From assembly GCA_029065825.1 (NCBI GenBank), contig JAIEHQ010000183.1:1-13826 (forward strand): a stretch of 13,826 nucleotides of DNA, given 5' to 3'. Position numbers and translations under genes: made by a program. Below are positions 5,431 through 13,491 of this stretch, one piece after another. A model generated the notes under the pieces. That model ran no database searches. It was not told where the DNA came from and saw only the letters and a list, made by a program, of their open reading frames with translations. The DNA is from Alistipes sp. GTDB taxonomy: Bacteria > Bacteroidota > Bacteroidia > Bacteroidales > Rikenellaceae. Each line of letters starts with the position of its first letter. Within the stretch, counting starts at the first letter, position 1.

Positions 5431-6234
5431 TTACCCCATTGTCGTCTGCCGGGCGTGTCTTTTCTTGTGACCGGAGTCGAAGTTGTGCTGCAGGATGCGG
5501 GTCAGCTCTTCCGGTGCGATGTCGCGGGTCAGCGTGCCGTTCTGGGCGATGGAGATGCCGCCCGTCTCCTCCGATACCACCAGGATGATCGCATCGGAGA
5601 TCTCGCTCATGCCGATGGCCGCGCGGTGGCGCGTTCCGTAAGACTTGGGAACGTCGCTTTGCGTTACGGGCAGAATACATTTGGCCGCCACGATCCGGTC
5701 GCCTTCGATGACGACGGCTCCGTCGTGCAGCGGCGCGTTCTTGAAGAAGATGTTTTCGAGCAGCGGGGTCGAGATGCGCGCGTCGAGTGCGATGCCGCCC
5801 TCCGTGATGAGCTTCAGATCGCTCTGGCGGCCGATCACGATCAGCGCGCCGGTCTTCGTGGCGGCCATTTCGCGGCATGCCGTCACGATCGGAGCGATGA
5901 TGTGGGTCGAGGTCGAGTGGTTGCGGTTGAAGATGCGCGAGATGAAGTTGAGCCCTTTCTGCCGCATGCCGATCATCTGGAGGAAGCGGCGTATCTCGGG
6001 TTGGAAGACGATGAGCATGCCGATCACGCCGACGCTGACGAACTGCCCCAGGATGCTGGAGAGCAGCTCCATGTTGAGCGTGCGCACGACCACCCACATC
6101 AGGTAGATCATGATGATGCCCGTGATAATGTAGGGGGCGTTCGTACCCCGCGTGGCGCGATAGATCCAAAAGAGGATGGCCGCGACCAGAATAATGTCGA
6201 TCAGGTCGATGAAAGAGAACGGAATGAATCCCAT
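5431..6234 (-). CDS. cdaA: Diadenylate cyclase CdaA (c-di-AMP synthase)
   Basis: This enzyme condenses two ATP into cyclic di-AMP, a second messenger for osmotic, potassium and cell-wall homeostasis, at the inner membrane. The 267-residue product has three N-terminal TM helices (about 10-28, 34-52, 58-77), a linker with the Phe-Gln-Pro-Glu-Ile-Arg-Arg segment (77-83), and a DAC domain with both catalytic motifs: Asp-Gly-Ala at 171-173 and Arg-His-Arg at 202-204. Length and order match the CdaA class. ATG 6234 is chosen because it places the first TM at the usual distance, and because a -7 box at 6361-6368 lies across the only longer in-frame start (6363), which therefore could not be transcribed. 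It appears monocistronic. The common partners folP (in Bacteroidetes) or cdaR/glmM (in Firmicutes) are not adjacent here. Confidence 0.94.
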   Translation of the reverse strand: MGFIPFSFIDLIDIILVAAILFWIYRATRGTNAPYIITGIIMIYLMWVVVRTLNMELLSSILGQFVSVGVIGMLIVFQPEIRRFLQMIGMRQKGLNFISRIFNRNHSTSTHIIAPIVTACREMAATKTGALIVIGRQSDLKLITEGGIALDARISTPLLENIFFKNAPLHDGAVVIEGDRIVAAKCILPVTQSDVPKSYGTRHRAAIGMSEISDAIILVVSEETGGISIAQNGTLTRDIAPEELTRILQHNFDSGHKKRHARQTTMG

Positions 6235-6360
6235 GACGCTCGTTGTGTTCGTTGTTTGCCTCCGGCCGGCGGCGAACGGTCGCGGTGCGGAGGCGCTGCG
6301 TGACCGCCCGCCTTCGTCGCCCGAACTTCCGGCGGAAAGCGCCGGACGGAGTTGCGGGAA

Positions 6361-6368
6361 CAAAGATA
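6361..6368 (-). promoter_or_regulatory. -7 box for cdaA
   Basis: The - strand reads TATCTTTG, a perfect TAnnTTTG, in an A-rich patch (6361-6390) amid GC-rich DNA. No clear TTTG is seen at the expected -33 distance. The predicted leader is about 115-120 nt and GC-rich, with no recognised riboswitch. Confidence 0.5.
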
Positions 6369-6419
6369 AGGATAAAAAACGAAAAAGAGACGGCGGGGCG
6401 TGAATTAAGAGCCAAAGTT

Positions 6420-6438
6420 TCCGGCGCGTCGCGCCGGA
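6420..6438 (-). terminator. Possible terminator of the AraC-family gene
   Basis: TCCGGCG (6420-6426) pairs with CGCCGGA (6432-6438) around a 5-nt loop. On the - strand the stem is followed by AACTTTGGCTCTT, a poor U-tract. It lies 80 bp after the regulator stop and upstream of the cdaA promoter. The stretch 6439-6517 is GC-rich with no gene seen. Confidence 0.35.
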
Positions 6439-6517
6439 CTCGTTCCGCTGCGGGCGGCCCTCCTTCTGCCCGGTGCGGCGGCGGGGCGAGGTGTCGGGCG
6501 GCGGATGCCGCAGCCGC

Positions 6518-7360
6518 TTACCGCGACTCCCGCCGGAAGAGCGTCGGGGAGACCCCCGTGTGCTTCTTGAAGTAGCGCCCCAGGTAGGACTGATCGGGGA
6601 AGTGCATGCGGTCGGCGATCTCCTGAATCGGCAGTGTGGTGCTTTGCAGCAGTACCTTGATGTCCATGACCACCGTTCTGTCGATCAGCTCCTTGGCCGA
6701 GTGGTGGGTAATGCGCCGCACGATGGCCGAGAGGTAGCGGGGCGAGATGCAGAGGCGGTCGGCGTAGAAGGCCACTTCGCGTTCCCGGGCGCAATGGTCG
6801 TGGACCAGCGAGATGAACTTGTGGAACAGCTCCGTCTGTCGGTCGGAGGTGGTCGGGCAGAGCGAGGTGACTTTGCGCTGGATCTTGTCGTACATCTCCA
6901 GAATGGTGTTCTGCAGCCTGTTCTTGAAGATCGTCATGCGGAAAATGTTCTCCCGGTCGCGGTACGAGTACTCCATCGTCTCGAACCAGAAGTCGAAGTG
7001 GCGGACCCCCGTGCGGTCGATGAGCGAAAAGGGCGATGCGCCGACGAAGCGGAAGAACGCAGGCTCCAGCCGGAAGCATACTTCGCTGAAGATCGCGTGC
7101 GTGAAGGCGCAGTACGACGCTTCGAAGTCGGGCGAGCTGTCGGAGAGCATCAGCAGCGTGCCGGGCAGAACGAATACGACCGTGCTGGGGCGGATCGTAC
7201 TCCGCCGCAGGTCGAGCGTCATCTCGGCCGACCCCCGGCGGCAGAGCAGCAGCGCTCCCCCCTTGCAGCGGACCGGGTTGTTGAGGAAAAAGGCCAGGTC
7301 TGATTTGCCGACCGCGAACGGTTCTTCGGCGGAGACGGTCAGTGGATTCGTTGCGGGCAT
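6518..7360 (-). CDS. AraC-family transcriptional regulator, divergent from the RND operon
   Basis: The 280-residue regulator has a C-terminal AraC/XylS double helix-turn-helix. The first HTH is at about 195-216 (Ala-Asp-Arg-Leu, then Ser-Pro-Arg-Tyr-Leu-Ser). The second is at about 245-275 with the family signature Ile-Gln-Glu-Ile-Ala-Asp, Phe-Pro-Asp-Gln-Ser-Tyr-Leu-Gly-Arg-Tyr-Phe-Lys and a closing Gly-Val-Ser-Pro. The N-terminal half (about 10-160) resembles the cupin-type sensing domain of this family, with short beta strands (LLLCRRG, VVFVLPG); the ligand is not identifiable. ATG 7360 is chosen because the -7 box at 7419-7426 lies about 60 bp upstream of it, and the longer in-frame start near 7561 would precede the promoter and overlap the efflux operon. 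By position it is the likely local regulator of the pump; sign and inducer are unknown. Confidence 0.9.
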   Translation of the reverse strand: MPATNPLTVSAEEPFAVGKSDLAFFLNNPVRCKGGALLLCRRGSAEMTLDLRRSTIRPSTVVFVLPGTLLMLSDSSPDFEASYCAFTHAIFSEVCFRLEPAFFRFVGASPFSLIDRTGVRHFDFWFETMEYSYRDRENIFRMTIFKNRLQNTILEMYDKIQRKVTSLCPTTSDRQTELFHKFISLVHDHCAREREVAFYADRLCISPRYLSAIVRRITHHSAKELIDRTVVMDIKVLLQSTTLPIQEIADRMHFPDQSYLGRYFKKHTGVSPTLFRRESR

Positions 7361-7377
7361 GTGCGGATGGATCTTTT

Positions 7378-7391
7378 GTTTGTGAACAAAC
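7378..7391. repeat. Palindrome in the regulator leader
   Basis: GTTTGT (7378-7383) and ACAAAC (7386-7391) form a perfect inverted repeat around GA, 17 bp before the regulator ATG. It could be an operator for feedback on the regulator, or an RNA hairpin near its start. Confidence 0.4.
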
Positions 7392-7440
7392 GGAACAATA
7401 GGCCGATTATTATCCCTGCAAAGATAATTCAAATGTTCCG
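7391..7440. repeat. Inverted repeat flanking the regulator promoter
   Basis: CGGAACAAT (7391-7399) matches the reverse complement of 7432-7440 (CGGAACATT) at eight of nine positions. The -7 box of the regulator lies between the arms. Related GAACA half-sites also occur at 7384-7389 (+) and 7454-7459 (-), giving four copies in 76 bp, a pattern compatible with AraC-type binding sites. Confidence 0.45.
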
Positions 7441-7451
7441 AAAAGTGACAA
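7419..7451 (-). promoter_or_regulatory. Promoter of the AraC-family regulator
   Basis: The - strand carries TATCTTTG (7419-7426), a perfect TAnnTTTG. TTGT at 7448-7451, 21 bp upstream, is a weak -33 element. RNA would begin about 50 nt before ATG 7360. Confidence 0.6.
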
Positions 7452-7471
7452 TGTTGTTCGCCTAAAAGAGA

Positions 7472-7501
7472 TTTCGGGCTGCGTATTTTGAAGTACTTTT
7501 G
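7472..7501 (+). promoter_or_regulatory. Promoter of the RND efflux operon
   Basis: TACTTTTG (7494-7501) is a perfect TAnnTTTG, preceded after 18 bp by TTTC (7472-7475), an imperfect -33 element. The predicted start near 7505-7509 gives a leader of about 35-40 nt. A six-codon frame, 7511-7531 (Met-Leu-Arg-Lys-Asn-His), lies in that leader and is probably chance. Confidence 0.65.
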
Positions 7502-7544
7502 CACGTAAAAATGTTGAGAAAAAATCATTAAAGAACGAAAAATT

Positions 7545-8693
7545 ATGAAGCAGAAGTTCATTCAGGCAGTTTTTTGCGGATGCTGCATGGCTGCCGCCGT
7601 ATCGTGCGGCCAGGCCCCGGCTCCCAGAGGCGAGGCGGAGTATGCCGTACTGACGGTTTCCACCTCCGACGTAACCATTCCCGTGAGTTATTCGGCGACG
7701 ATCCGCGGACGGCAGGATATTGCGATATACCCCCAGGTGTCGGGTACCGTTTCGCAGCTGTGCGTGAACGAGGGACAGGTGGTAAGCAAGGGGCAGACGC
7801 TCTTCGTCATCGACCAGGTGCCTTACAAGGCGGCGCTGCAGACGGCCGAAGCCAATGTCGCCGCAGCCAAGGCGGCTGTCGCTACGGCGCAGCTGGTCTA
7901 TGACAGCAAAAAGGAACTTTTTGCCAGAAACGTGGTTTCGCAGTTCGATCTTTCGACGGCCGAGAACCAGCTGCTGACGGCCAAGGCGCAGCTCGCCCAG
8001 GCCGAGGCCCAGCGCGTCAATGCCGCCAACAATCTTTCCTACACGGTGGTCAAGGCTCCCTCGGCCGGTGTGGTCGGTACGCTGCCCTACCGGGTCGGTG
8101 CGCTCGTCAGCCCGTCGCTTCCGCAGCCGCTGACGACCGTCTCGGACAATTCGTCCATGTATGTCTATTTCTCGATGAACGAGAACCGGCTGCTCGATCT
8201 CACGCGCGAGCACGGCTCGATGGAGAAAGCGCTGGCCGCCCTGCCCGCCGTGCAGCTGCTCCTCAGCGACGGATCGCTCTACGAGCGCGAGGGCCGCATC
8301 GAGTCGATCAGCGGCGTGATCGACCAGACGACGGGCAGCGTGCAGCTCCGCGCCGTCTTCCCCAACGAGGGCCGTCTGCTGCACAGCGGCAGCACGGGCA
8401 ACATTCTGCTGCCCCATACCTACCGGGACGCTCTGGTCGTTCCGCAGGGGGCCACTTTCGAGCTGCAGGACAAGATCTATGTATATAAGGTGGAGAACGG
8501 CGTAGCCTCTTCGGCCAACATCGCCGCATCGAAACTCAACAACGGCCGCGAGTACATCGTGACGGACGGTCTCGCTCCGGGCGAGGTCATCGTCGCCGAG
8601 GGTGTGGGTCTGCTGCGCGAGGGCACCCCGATCAAGGCGAAGGGGACTGCCGCCCAGATGCCTGCCGACCAACAACAAGCAAAAGAGGAGTAA
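7545..8693 (+). CDS. RND efflux periplasmic adaptor lipoprotein (MFP/HlyD family)
   Basis: This AcrA/MexA-type adaptor links the inner-membrane pump to the outer-membrane channel. The 382-residue protein has a lipoprotein signal with lipobox Ala-Val-Ser-Cys (Cys21). The two halves of the lipoyl/barrel-sandwich domain are at about 60-92 (Ile-Tyr-Pro-Gln-Val-Ser-Gly, then Asn-Glu-Gly-Gln-Val-Val-Ser-Lys-Gly) and about 167-200 (Val-Lys-Ala-Pro-Ser-Ala-Gly-Val-Val-Gly). An alpha-helical hairpin rich in Ala, Gln and Glu (97-165) lies between them. Beta-barrel and membrane-proximal parts occupy about 205-365 and the tail is Gln/Lys/Glu-rich. It is the first gene of the operon, with its stop 3 bp before the pump start. 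Substrates cannot be told from sequence. The start is well placed after the AT-rich promoter. Confidence 0.95.
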   Translation: MKQKFIQAVFCGCCMAAAVSCGQAPAPRGEAEYAVLTVSTSDVTIPVSYSATIRGRQDIAIYPQVSGTVSQLCVNEGQVVSKGQTLFVIDQVPYKAALQTAEANVAAAKAAVATAQLVYDSKKELFARNVVSQFDLSTAENQLLTAKAQLAQAEAQRVNAANNLSYTVVKAPSAGVVGTLPYRVGALVSPSLPQPLTTVSDNSSMYVYFSMNENRLLDLTREHGSMEKALAALPAVQLLLSDGSLYEREGRIESISGVIDQTTGSVQLRAVFPNEGRLLHSGSTGNILLPHTYRDALVVPQGATFELQDKIYVYKVENGVASSANIAASKLNNGREYIVTDGLAPGEVIVAEGVGLLREGTPIKAKGTAAQMPADQQQAKEE

Positions 8694-8696
8694 CGT

Positions 8697-11600
8697 ATGA
8701 CACTGAAACATTTTATCGACCGTCCGGTACTGGCGGCGGTCATCTCCATCGTAATCGTTCTGGGCGGTCTGATCGGTCTGGCGACGCTGCCCGTCGAACA
8801 GTATCCCGACATCGCCCCTCCGACGGTCATGGTGCGCGCCTCCTATCCGGGTGCGAGCGCCGAGACGATCCAGAAGTCGGTCATCGTACCGCTCGAGGAG
8901 GCGATCAACGGTGTCGAGAACATGATCTACATGAAGTCCGATGCCACCAATGCCGGCAGCGGCTCGATCTCGATCTATTTCAAGCAGGGTACGGATGCCG
9001 ACATGGCGGCCGTGAACGTGCAGAACAAGGTGGCGACGGCCACCGGATCGCTGCCCGCCGAGGTAACGCGTATCGGCGTGACCACGATGAAGCGCCAGTC
9101 GTCGATGCTGAAGGTATTCACGCTCAGCAGCCCCGACGATTCCTACGATGAGTCGTTCCTCTCCAACTACGTCAATATCAACATCAAGCCGCGCATCCAG
9201 CGTATTGCCGGCGTGGGCGAGTTCATGGCCCTCGGCGGCGACTACTCGATGCGTATCTGGATGAAGCCCGACGTGATGGCCCAGTACCGGCTGGTGCCCT
9301 CCGACGTGACCTATGCGCTTTCCGAGCAGAACATCGAGTCGGCGGCGGGTCAGCTGGGCGAGAATTCCGACAATACGTTCCAATACACGATGAAGTACCG
9401 CGGCCGCAAGATGACTCCCGAGGAGTTCGGCGAGATCGTCATCCGCTCGACCTCCGACGGCCAGGTGCTTCGCCTGAAGGATATCGCCGACATCGAGCTG
9501 GGCCAGGAGTCCTATGCCTACAACGGCTATGTGAACGGCCATCCGGGTATCGCGGCGATGATCTTCCAGACGGCCGGCACGAACGCGACGGAGACCATCG
9601 AGGAGATCGACGCGCTGCTCGACCAGATCGCGACCGAACTTCCGAAGGGTGTCGAGATCACCCACCTGATGAGCGTGAACGACTACCTTTACGCCTCGAT
9701 CCACGAGGTCATCAAGACGCTCATCGAGGCGATCATCCTGGTGGTGCTCGTGGTTTACGTCTTCCTGCAGGACATTCGCTCGACGCTCATCCCGACCGTT
9801 TCGATCATCGTGGCGCTGGTCGGTACGTTCGCCTTCCTCTCGTTCGCCGGTTTCTCGATCAACCTGCTGACGCTCTTCGCGCTGGTGCTTGCCATCGGTA
9901 CGGTGGTCGATGACGCGATCATCGTGGTCGAGGCGGTGCAGGCGCGCTTCGACGTGGGTTACAAGTCCTCCTACATGGCCACCGTCGATGCCATGTCGGG
10001 CATCACTTCGGCGATCGTGACCTCGACGCTCGTCTTCATGGCGGTCTTCATCCCCACCTCGATGATGTCCGGCACGTCGGGAACCTTCTACACGCAGTTC
10101 GGTATCACGATGGCGGTGGCCGTCGGTCTTTCGGCGCTCAACGCACTGACCCTCTCCCCGGCGCTGTGCGCGCTGCTGCTCAAGCCCTACCTGGACGAGA
10201 ACGGAGAGATGCGCGACAACTTCGCGGCCCGTTTCCGCAAGTCGTTCAACACGGCGTTCAACACGATCGTAAACAAGTACAAGTACGGTGTCATGTTCTT
10301 TATCAAGCGCCGCTGGCTCATGTGGTCCACGCTCGTACTGGCGCTGGCGGGACTGGTCGTGCTGATGAACAACACCAAGACGGGTATGGTGCCCGACGAG
10401 GACCAGGGTACGATCATGGTCAATGTGACCACCCCGCCGGGCACGTCGCTTTCGGAGACCAACAAGGTCATGGGCATGCTGGGCGAGCGGCTGAAGAGCA
10501 TTCCGCAGATCCGCGACTTCCAGCAGGTAGCCGGCTACGGCATGATCGCCGGACAGGGCAACTCCTACGGTATGTGCATCGTCAAGCTGAAGGACTGGAA
10601 GCAGCGTCCCGACAAGAGCGATGCCGTGAGCGCCGTGATCGGCCAGATCTACGCCCGCACGGCCGACATCAAGAACGCGCAAATCTTCGCCGTCGCGCCG
10701 CCGATGATTACCGGCTACGGTACCTCGGCCGGTTTCGAAATGTATCTGCAGGACCGTGCCGGCGGCGAGATCGGTGATTTCTACAACGTCTATCTGCAGT
10801 TCATCGCGGCGCTCAACCAGCGTCCCGAGATCCAGATGGCCTACTCGACCTTCAACATCAACTTCCCGCAGTACATCGTCGATATCGACGCGGCGAAGAC
10901 CAAGCGTGCCGGCATCTCGCCGACCGAAGTGCTCTCGACCCTGTCGGGCTATTACGGCGGTCAGTACGTCTCGAACATCAACCGTTTCTCGAAGGTCTAT
11001 CGCGTGATGATCCAGGCCGACCCGAAATACCGTCTCGATCCGGAGTCGCTCAACAACTCCTACGTGCGGATGCAGAACGGCGAAATGGCTCCGCTGAGCC
11101 AGTTCGTGACGCTGACGAAGGTCTATGGTCCCGAGGTCATCAGCCGTTTCAACATGTATAACTCCATCTCGGTGAACGGTACGCCGGCTCCCGGCTACTC
11201 GAACGGCGATGCGATCAAGGCGATCGAGGAGGTGGCCGCCCAGACCCTGCCGAGGGGCTACGGCTACGAGTTCGGCGGACTGACGCGCGAGGAGAGCCAG
11301 ACGGGCAGCAACACGGCGATCATCTTCGGTATCTGTATCGTGCTGATCTATCTGATCCTGAGTGCTCTTTACGAGAGCTTTCTGATTCCGTTCGCCGTCA
11401 TCCTGTCGGTGCCGTGCGGTCTGATGGGTTCGTTCCTCTTCGCCAAGCTGATGGGGCTGGAGAACAACATCTACCTGCAGACGGGTCTGATCATGCTGAT
11501 CGGTCTGCTGGCCAAGACGGCGATCCTGCTGACCGAGTATGCCGCCGACCGCCGTCTGTGCGGCATGTCGCTGACGCAGGCCGCGCTTTCGGCCGCCAAG

Positions 11601-11882
11601 GTGCGTCTGCGCCCGATCCTGATGACCGTGCTGACGATGGTCTTCGGTATGATCCCGCTGGTATTCGCCACGGGTGTCGGCGCCAACGGCAACTCGACGC
11701 TCGGTACGGGTGTCGTGGGCGGTATGATCGTCGGTACGCTGGCGCTGCTGTTCCTCGTGCCCTCGCTTTTCATCGTCTTCCAGACCCTGCAGGAGAAGAT
11801 CAAGCCGGTGCAGTTTACCAATACCCCCGACTGGGCCGTGAGCGCCGAGATCGAGGACAGCAAGAACGAAAACAAGGAATAA
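8697..11882 (+). CDS. RND multidrug efflux pump, HAE1 (AcrB-like) family
   Basis: This 1061-residue inner-membrane, proton-driven trimeric transporter moves hydrophobic or amphipathic compounds from periplasm or membrane to the outside. The length is full for the HAE1 group. The N-terminus (Phe-Ile-Asp-Arg-Pro-Val then a TM, 6-30) and the Leu-Pro-Val-Glu-Gln-Tyr-Pro-Asp-Ile-Ala-Pro-Pro block (31-42) are characteristic. The proton-relay residues are present: the Asp405-Asp406 pair in TM4 (Gly-Thr-Val-Val-Asp-Asp-Ala-Ile) and Lys940 in TM10 (Gly-Leu-Leu-Ala-Lys-Thr-Ala-Ile). Two periplasmic loops (about 30-335 and 560-870) and two six-helix bundles follow the internal duplication. It is the middle gene of the operon with 3-4 bp gaps. 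TTA, CTA and TCA codons are absent through this gene and the adaptor, leaving a long antisense frame that is not a gene. Specificity is unknown. Confidence 0.97.
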   Translation: MTLKHFIDRPVLAAVISIVIVLGGLIGLATLPVEQYPDIAPPTVMVRASYPGASAETIQKSVIVPLEEAINGVENMIYMKSDATNAGSGSISIYFKQGTDADMAAVNVQNKVATATGSLPAEVTRIGVTTMKRQSSMLKVFTLSSPDDSYDESFLSNYVNINIKPRIQRIAGVGEFMALGGDYSMRIWMKPDVMAQYRLVPSDVTYALSEQNIESAAGQLGENSDNTFQYTMKYRGRKMTPEEFGEIVIRSTSDGQVLRLKDIADIELGQESYAYNGYVNGHPGIAAMIFQTAGTNATETIEEIDALLDQIATELPKGVEITHLMSVNDYLYASIHEVIKTLIEAIILVVLVVYVFLQDIRSTLIPTVSIIVALVGTFAFLSFAGFSINLLTLFALVLAIGTVVDDAIIVVEAVQARFDVGYKSSYMATVDAMSGITSAIVTSTLVFMAVFIPTSMMSGTSGTFYTQFGITMAVAVGLSALNALTLSPALCALLLKPYLDENGEMRDNFAARFRKSFNTAFNTIVNKYKYGVMFFIKRRWLMWSTLVLALAGLVVLMNNTKTGMVPDEDQGTIMVNVTTPPGTSLSETNKVMGMLGERLKSIPQIRDFQQVAGYGMIAGQGNSYGMCIVKLKDWKQRPDKSDAVSAVIGQIYARTADIKNAQIFAVAPPMITGYGTSAGFEMYLQDRAGGEIGDFYNVYLQFIAALNQRPEIQMAYSTFNINFPQYIVDIDAAKTKRAGISPTEVLSTLSGYYGGQYVSNINRFSKVYRVMIQADPKYRLDPESLNNSYVRMQNGEMAPLSQFVTLTKVYGPEVISRFNMYNSISVNGTPAPGYSNGDAIKAIEEVAAQTLPRGYGYEFGGLTREESQTGSNTAIIFGICIVLIYLILSALYESFLIPFAVILSVPCGLMGSFLFAKLMGLENNIYLQTGLIMLIGLLAKTAILLTEYAADRRLCGMSLTQAALSAAKVRLRPILMTVLTMVFGMIPLVFATGVGANGNSTLGTGVVGGMIVGTLALLFLVPSLFIVFQTLQEKIKPVQFTNTPDWAVSAEIEDSKNENKE

Positions 11883-11886
11883 CGTT

Positions 11887-13263
11887 ATGAGAAAGATAAT
11901 CGTCATACTGGCTGCGGCGACTTTGGTCGGCTGCGGCATCTACAAGCCCTACTCGCGTCCGGAGGTCGAGACCGACGGGCTGTACGGCGCGGCCGAAACG
12001 GCCGACGAGACGACTCTGGGCGATCTGGCCTGGCAGGAGGTCTTTACCGATCCGCTGTTGCAGCGGCTCATCGAGCAGGCGCTGGCCGACAATACCGACA
12101 TGCAGTCGGCCCATTGGCGTGTGAAGGAGACCGAAGCGGCGCTCAAGTCGGCGCGTCTGGCCTATCTGCCTTCGTTCAACTTCGCTCCCCAGGGTGCCAT
12201 CAGCAGCTTCGACAACCGGAATACCACCAAGACCTACAACATTCCCGTCACGGCGAGCTGGCAGATCGACATCTTCAACTCGCTGACCAACGCCAAGCGC
12301 AAGGCCCGGGCGCTCCACTTGCAGAGCAAGGAGTACGAACAGGCGGTCCGCACGCAGCTCATCGCCCAGACGGCCAATCTCTACCACACGCTGCTGATGC
12401 TCGACGAGCAGTATGCCGTCTCGCAGGAGACGGCGGCCAAGTGGCGGCAGAGCGTCGAGACCATGCGCGCCATGAAGGAGGCGGGCATGACCAACGAGGC
12501 GGGCGTGGCCCAGTACGAGGGCAACTACTACTCGATCGAGGCTTCGCTGCACGACCTGGAATACAACCTCACGACGGTGGAAAATGCCCTCTGTTCGCTG
12601 CTGGGCGAGGCACCGCACGCCATCGAGCGCGGCTCGCTCGAGGAGCAGCGACTGCCGGAGCAGCTCGCGGTGGGTGTCCCCGTGCAGATGCTCGCGAACC
12701 GTCCCGACGTGCGCTCGGCCGAATTTGCGCTGATGCAGGCCTACTATGCGACGGCCGAAGCCCGTTCGGCGCTCTACCCGTCGATCTCGCTCAGCGGTAC
12801 GGCGGGGTGGACCAACAGCGCCGGAGCGATGATCGTCAATCCGGGCAAACTGCTGCTTTCGGCCGCCGCTTCGCTCGTACAGCCGATCTTCAATGCCGGT
12901 GCGGCGCGTGCGCGCGTGAAGATCATGAAGGCCCAGCAGGAGGAGGCGCTGCTTTCGTTCCGTCAGGCACTGCTCAATGCGGGTGCGGAGGTAAACAACG
13001 CGCTTACCCAGTCGCAGACGGCGCGCGCCAAGACCGACCTGCGGAGCAATCAGATCGAGGCGATGGAGCGTGCCGTCGAGAGTACCGAGCTGCTCATGCA
13101 GTACGGTTCGACCACCTACCTCGAGGTGCTGACCGCGCAGCAGTCGCTGCTTTCGGCCCGGTTGGCTCAGGTATCCGACCGCTTCAACGAAATTCAGGGT
13201 GTCGTGAATCTCTACCAGGCACTCGGCGGAGGCCGCGCTCAGGAGGCCCAGCCGGCCAAATAG
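11887..13263 (+). CDS. RND efflux outer-membrane factor, NodT/OprM-type lipoprotein
   Basis: This TolC-like channel completes the tripartite pump across periplasm and outer membrane. The 458-residue product has a lipobox Leu-Val-Gly-Cys (Cys16) followed by a Tyr-Lys-Pro-Tyr-Ser-Arg-Pro segment typical of Bacteroidetes NodT proteins. It contains two outer-membrane efflux repeats: the first from about 48 (Trp-Gln-Glu-Val-Phe-Thr-Asp-Pro-Leu-Leu) to 240, the second from about 265 with the signature Leu-Ala-Asn-Arg-Pro-Asp-Val-Arg (269-276). It closes with Tyr-Gly-Ser-Thr-Thr-Tyr-Leu-Glu-Val-Leu (406-415) and Asn-Leu-Tyr-Gln-Ala-Leu-Gly-Gly-Gly (441-449). It starts 4 bp after the pump stop and is followed by a strong terminator, so it ends the operon. 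Confidence 0.96.
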   Translation: MRKIIVILAAATLVGCGIYKPYSRPEVETDGLYGAAETADETTLGDLAWQEVFTDPLLQRLIEQALADNTDMQSAHWRVKETEAALKSARLAYLPSFNFAPQGAISSFDNRNTTKTYNIPVTASWQIDIFNSLTNAKRKARALHLQSKEYEQAVRTQLIAQTANLYHTLLMLDEQYAVSQETAAKWRQSVETMRAMKEAGMTNEAGVAQYEGNYYSIEASLHDLEYNLTTVENALCSLLGEAPHAIERGSLEEQRLPEQLAVGVPVQMLANRPDVRSAEFALMQAYYATAEARSALYPSISLSGTAGWTNSAGAMIVNPGKLLLSAAASLVQPIFNAGAARARVKIMKAQQEEALLSFRQALLNAGAEVNNALTQSQTARAKTDLRSNQIEAMERAVESTELLMQYGSTTYLEVLTAQQSLLSARLAQVSDRFNEIQGVVNLYQALGGGRAQEAQPAK

Positions 13264-13317
13264 GGCAGCCGGTCCGGCAGTAGAACTGCCGTTGCCGCCG
13301 AAGAAAATTCTTTGCAG

Positions 13318-13359
13318 CGCACCCGGAACGGACGATCTCCGCTCCGGGTGCGTTTTTTT
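13318..13359 (+). terminator. Rho-independent terminator of the efflux operon
   Basis: A perfect 10-bp stem (13318-13327 with 13343-13352) is followed by seven T (13353-13359). The loop contains a further CGGA/TCCG pairing (13329-13332 with 13338-13341). It lies 54 bp after the outer-membrane factor stop. The stretch 13360-13434 is GC-rich with no gene seen. Confidence 0.9.
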
Positions 13360-13434
13360 CGGGCGGGCCGGAGCTGCCGGGGCGGGGCTGTTCCGCACGC
13401 TGCGGCGCTTCTTTGCCGGCTCGAGGGCGGAGGG

Positions 13435-13466
13435 GTTGCATAGTCGCGCGAAAAGCGCTACATTTG
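13435..13466 (+). promoter_or_regulatory. Promoter of the 3'-edge outer-membrane gene
   Basis: TACATTTG (13459-13466) is a perfect TAnnTTTG, with GTTG (13435-13438) 20 bp upstream as a near-consensus -33. Transcription would start about 20 nt before ATG 13492. Confidence 0.65.
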
Positions 13467-13491
13467 CGCGCTATTAATCCTAAATACGATC

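Noticed and set aside
5404..6303. A + strand frame opposite cdaA
   Set aside because: The - strand carries intact CdaA with both catalytic motifs; the + frame is Asp/His/Arg-rich shadow sequence.
7511..7531. A six-codon leader peptide before the adaptor gene
   Set aside because: It is too short to distinguish from chance, and no attenuator hairpin follows before the adaptor start.
7410..11939. A 1509-codon open frame on the - strand opposite the adaptor and pump genes
   Set aside because: It is in exact codon register with two clear sense genes and has low-complexity His/Arg/Asp/Gly-rich composition; it is open only because the sense genes lack TTA, CTA and TCA codons.
11815..13398. A 527-codon - strand frame opposite the outer-membrane factor
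   Set aside because: It is a shadow of the sense gene, runs through the terminator and has no promoter.
13425..13440. A GG-N10-GC arrangement resembling a sigma-54 promoter
   Set aside because: Only the core dinucleotides and TTGCA match, the upstream half is poor, and a better Bacteroidetes-type promoter (13435-13466) overlaps it.
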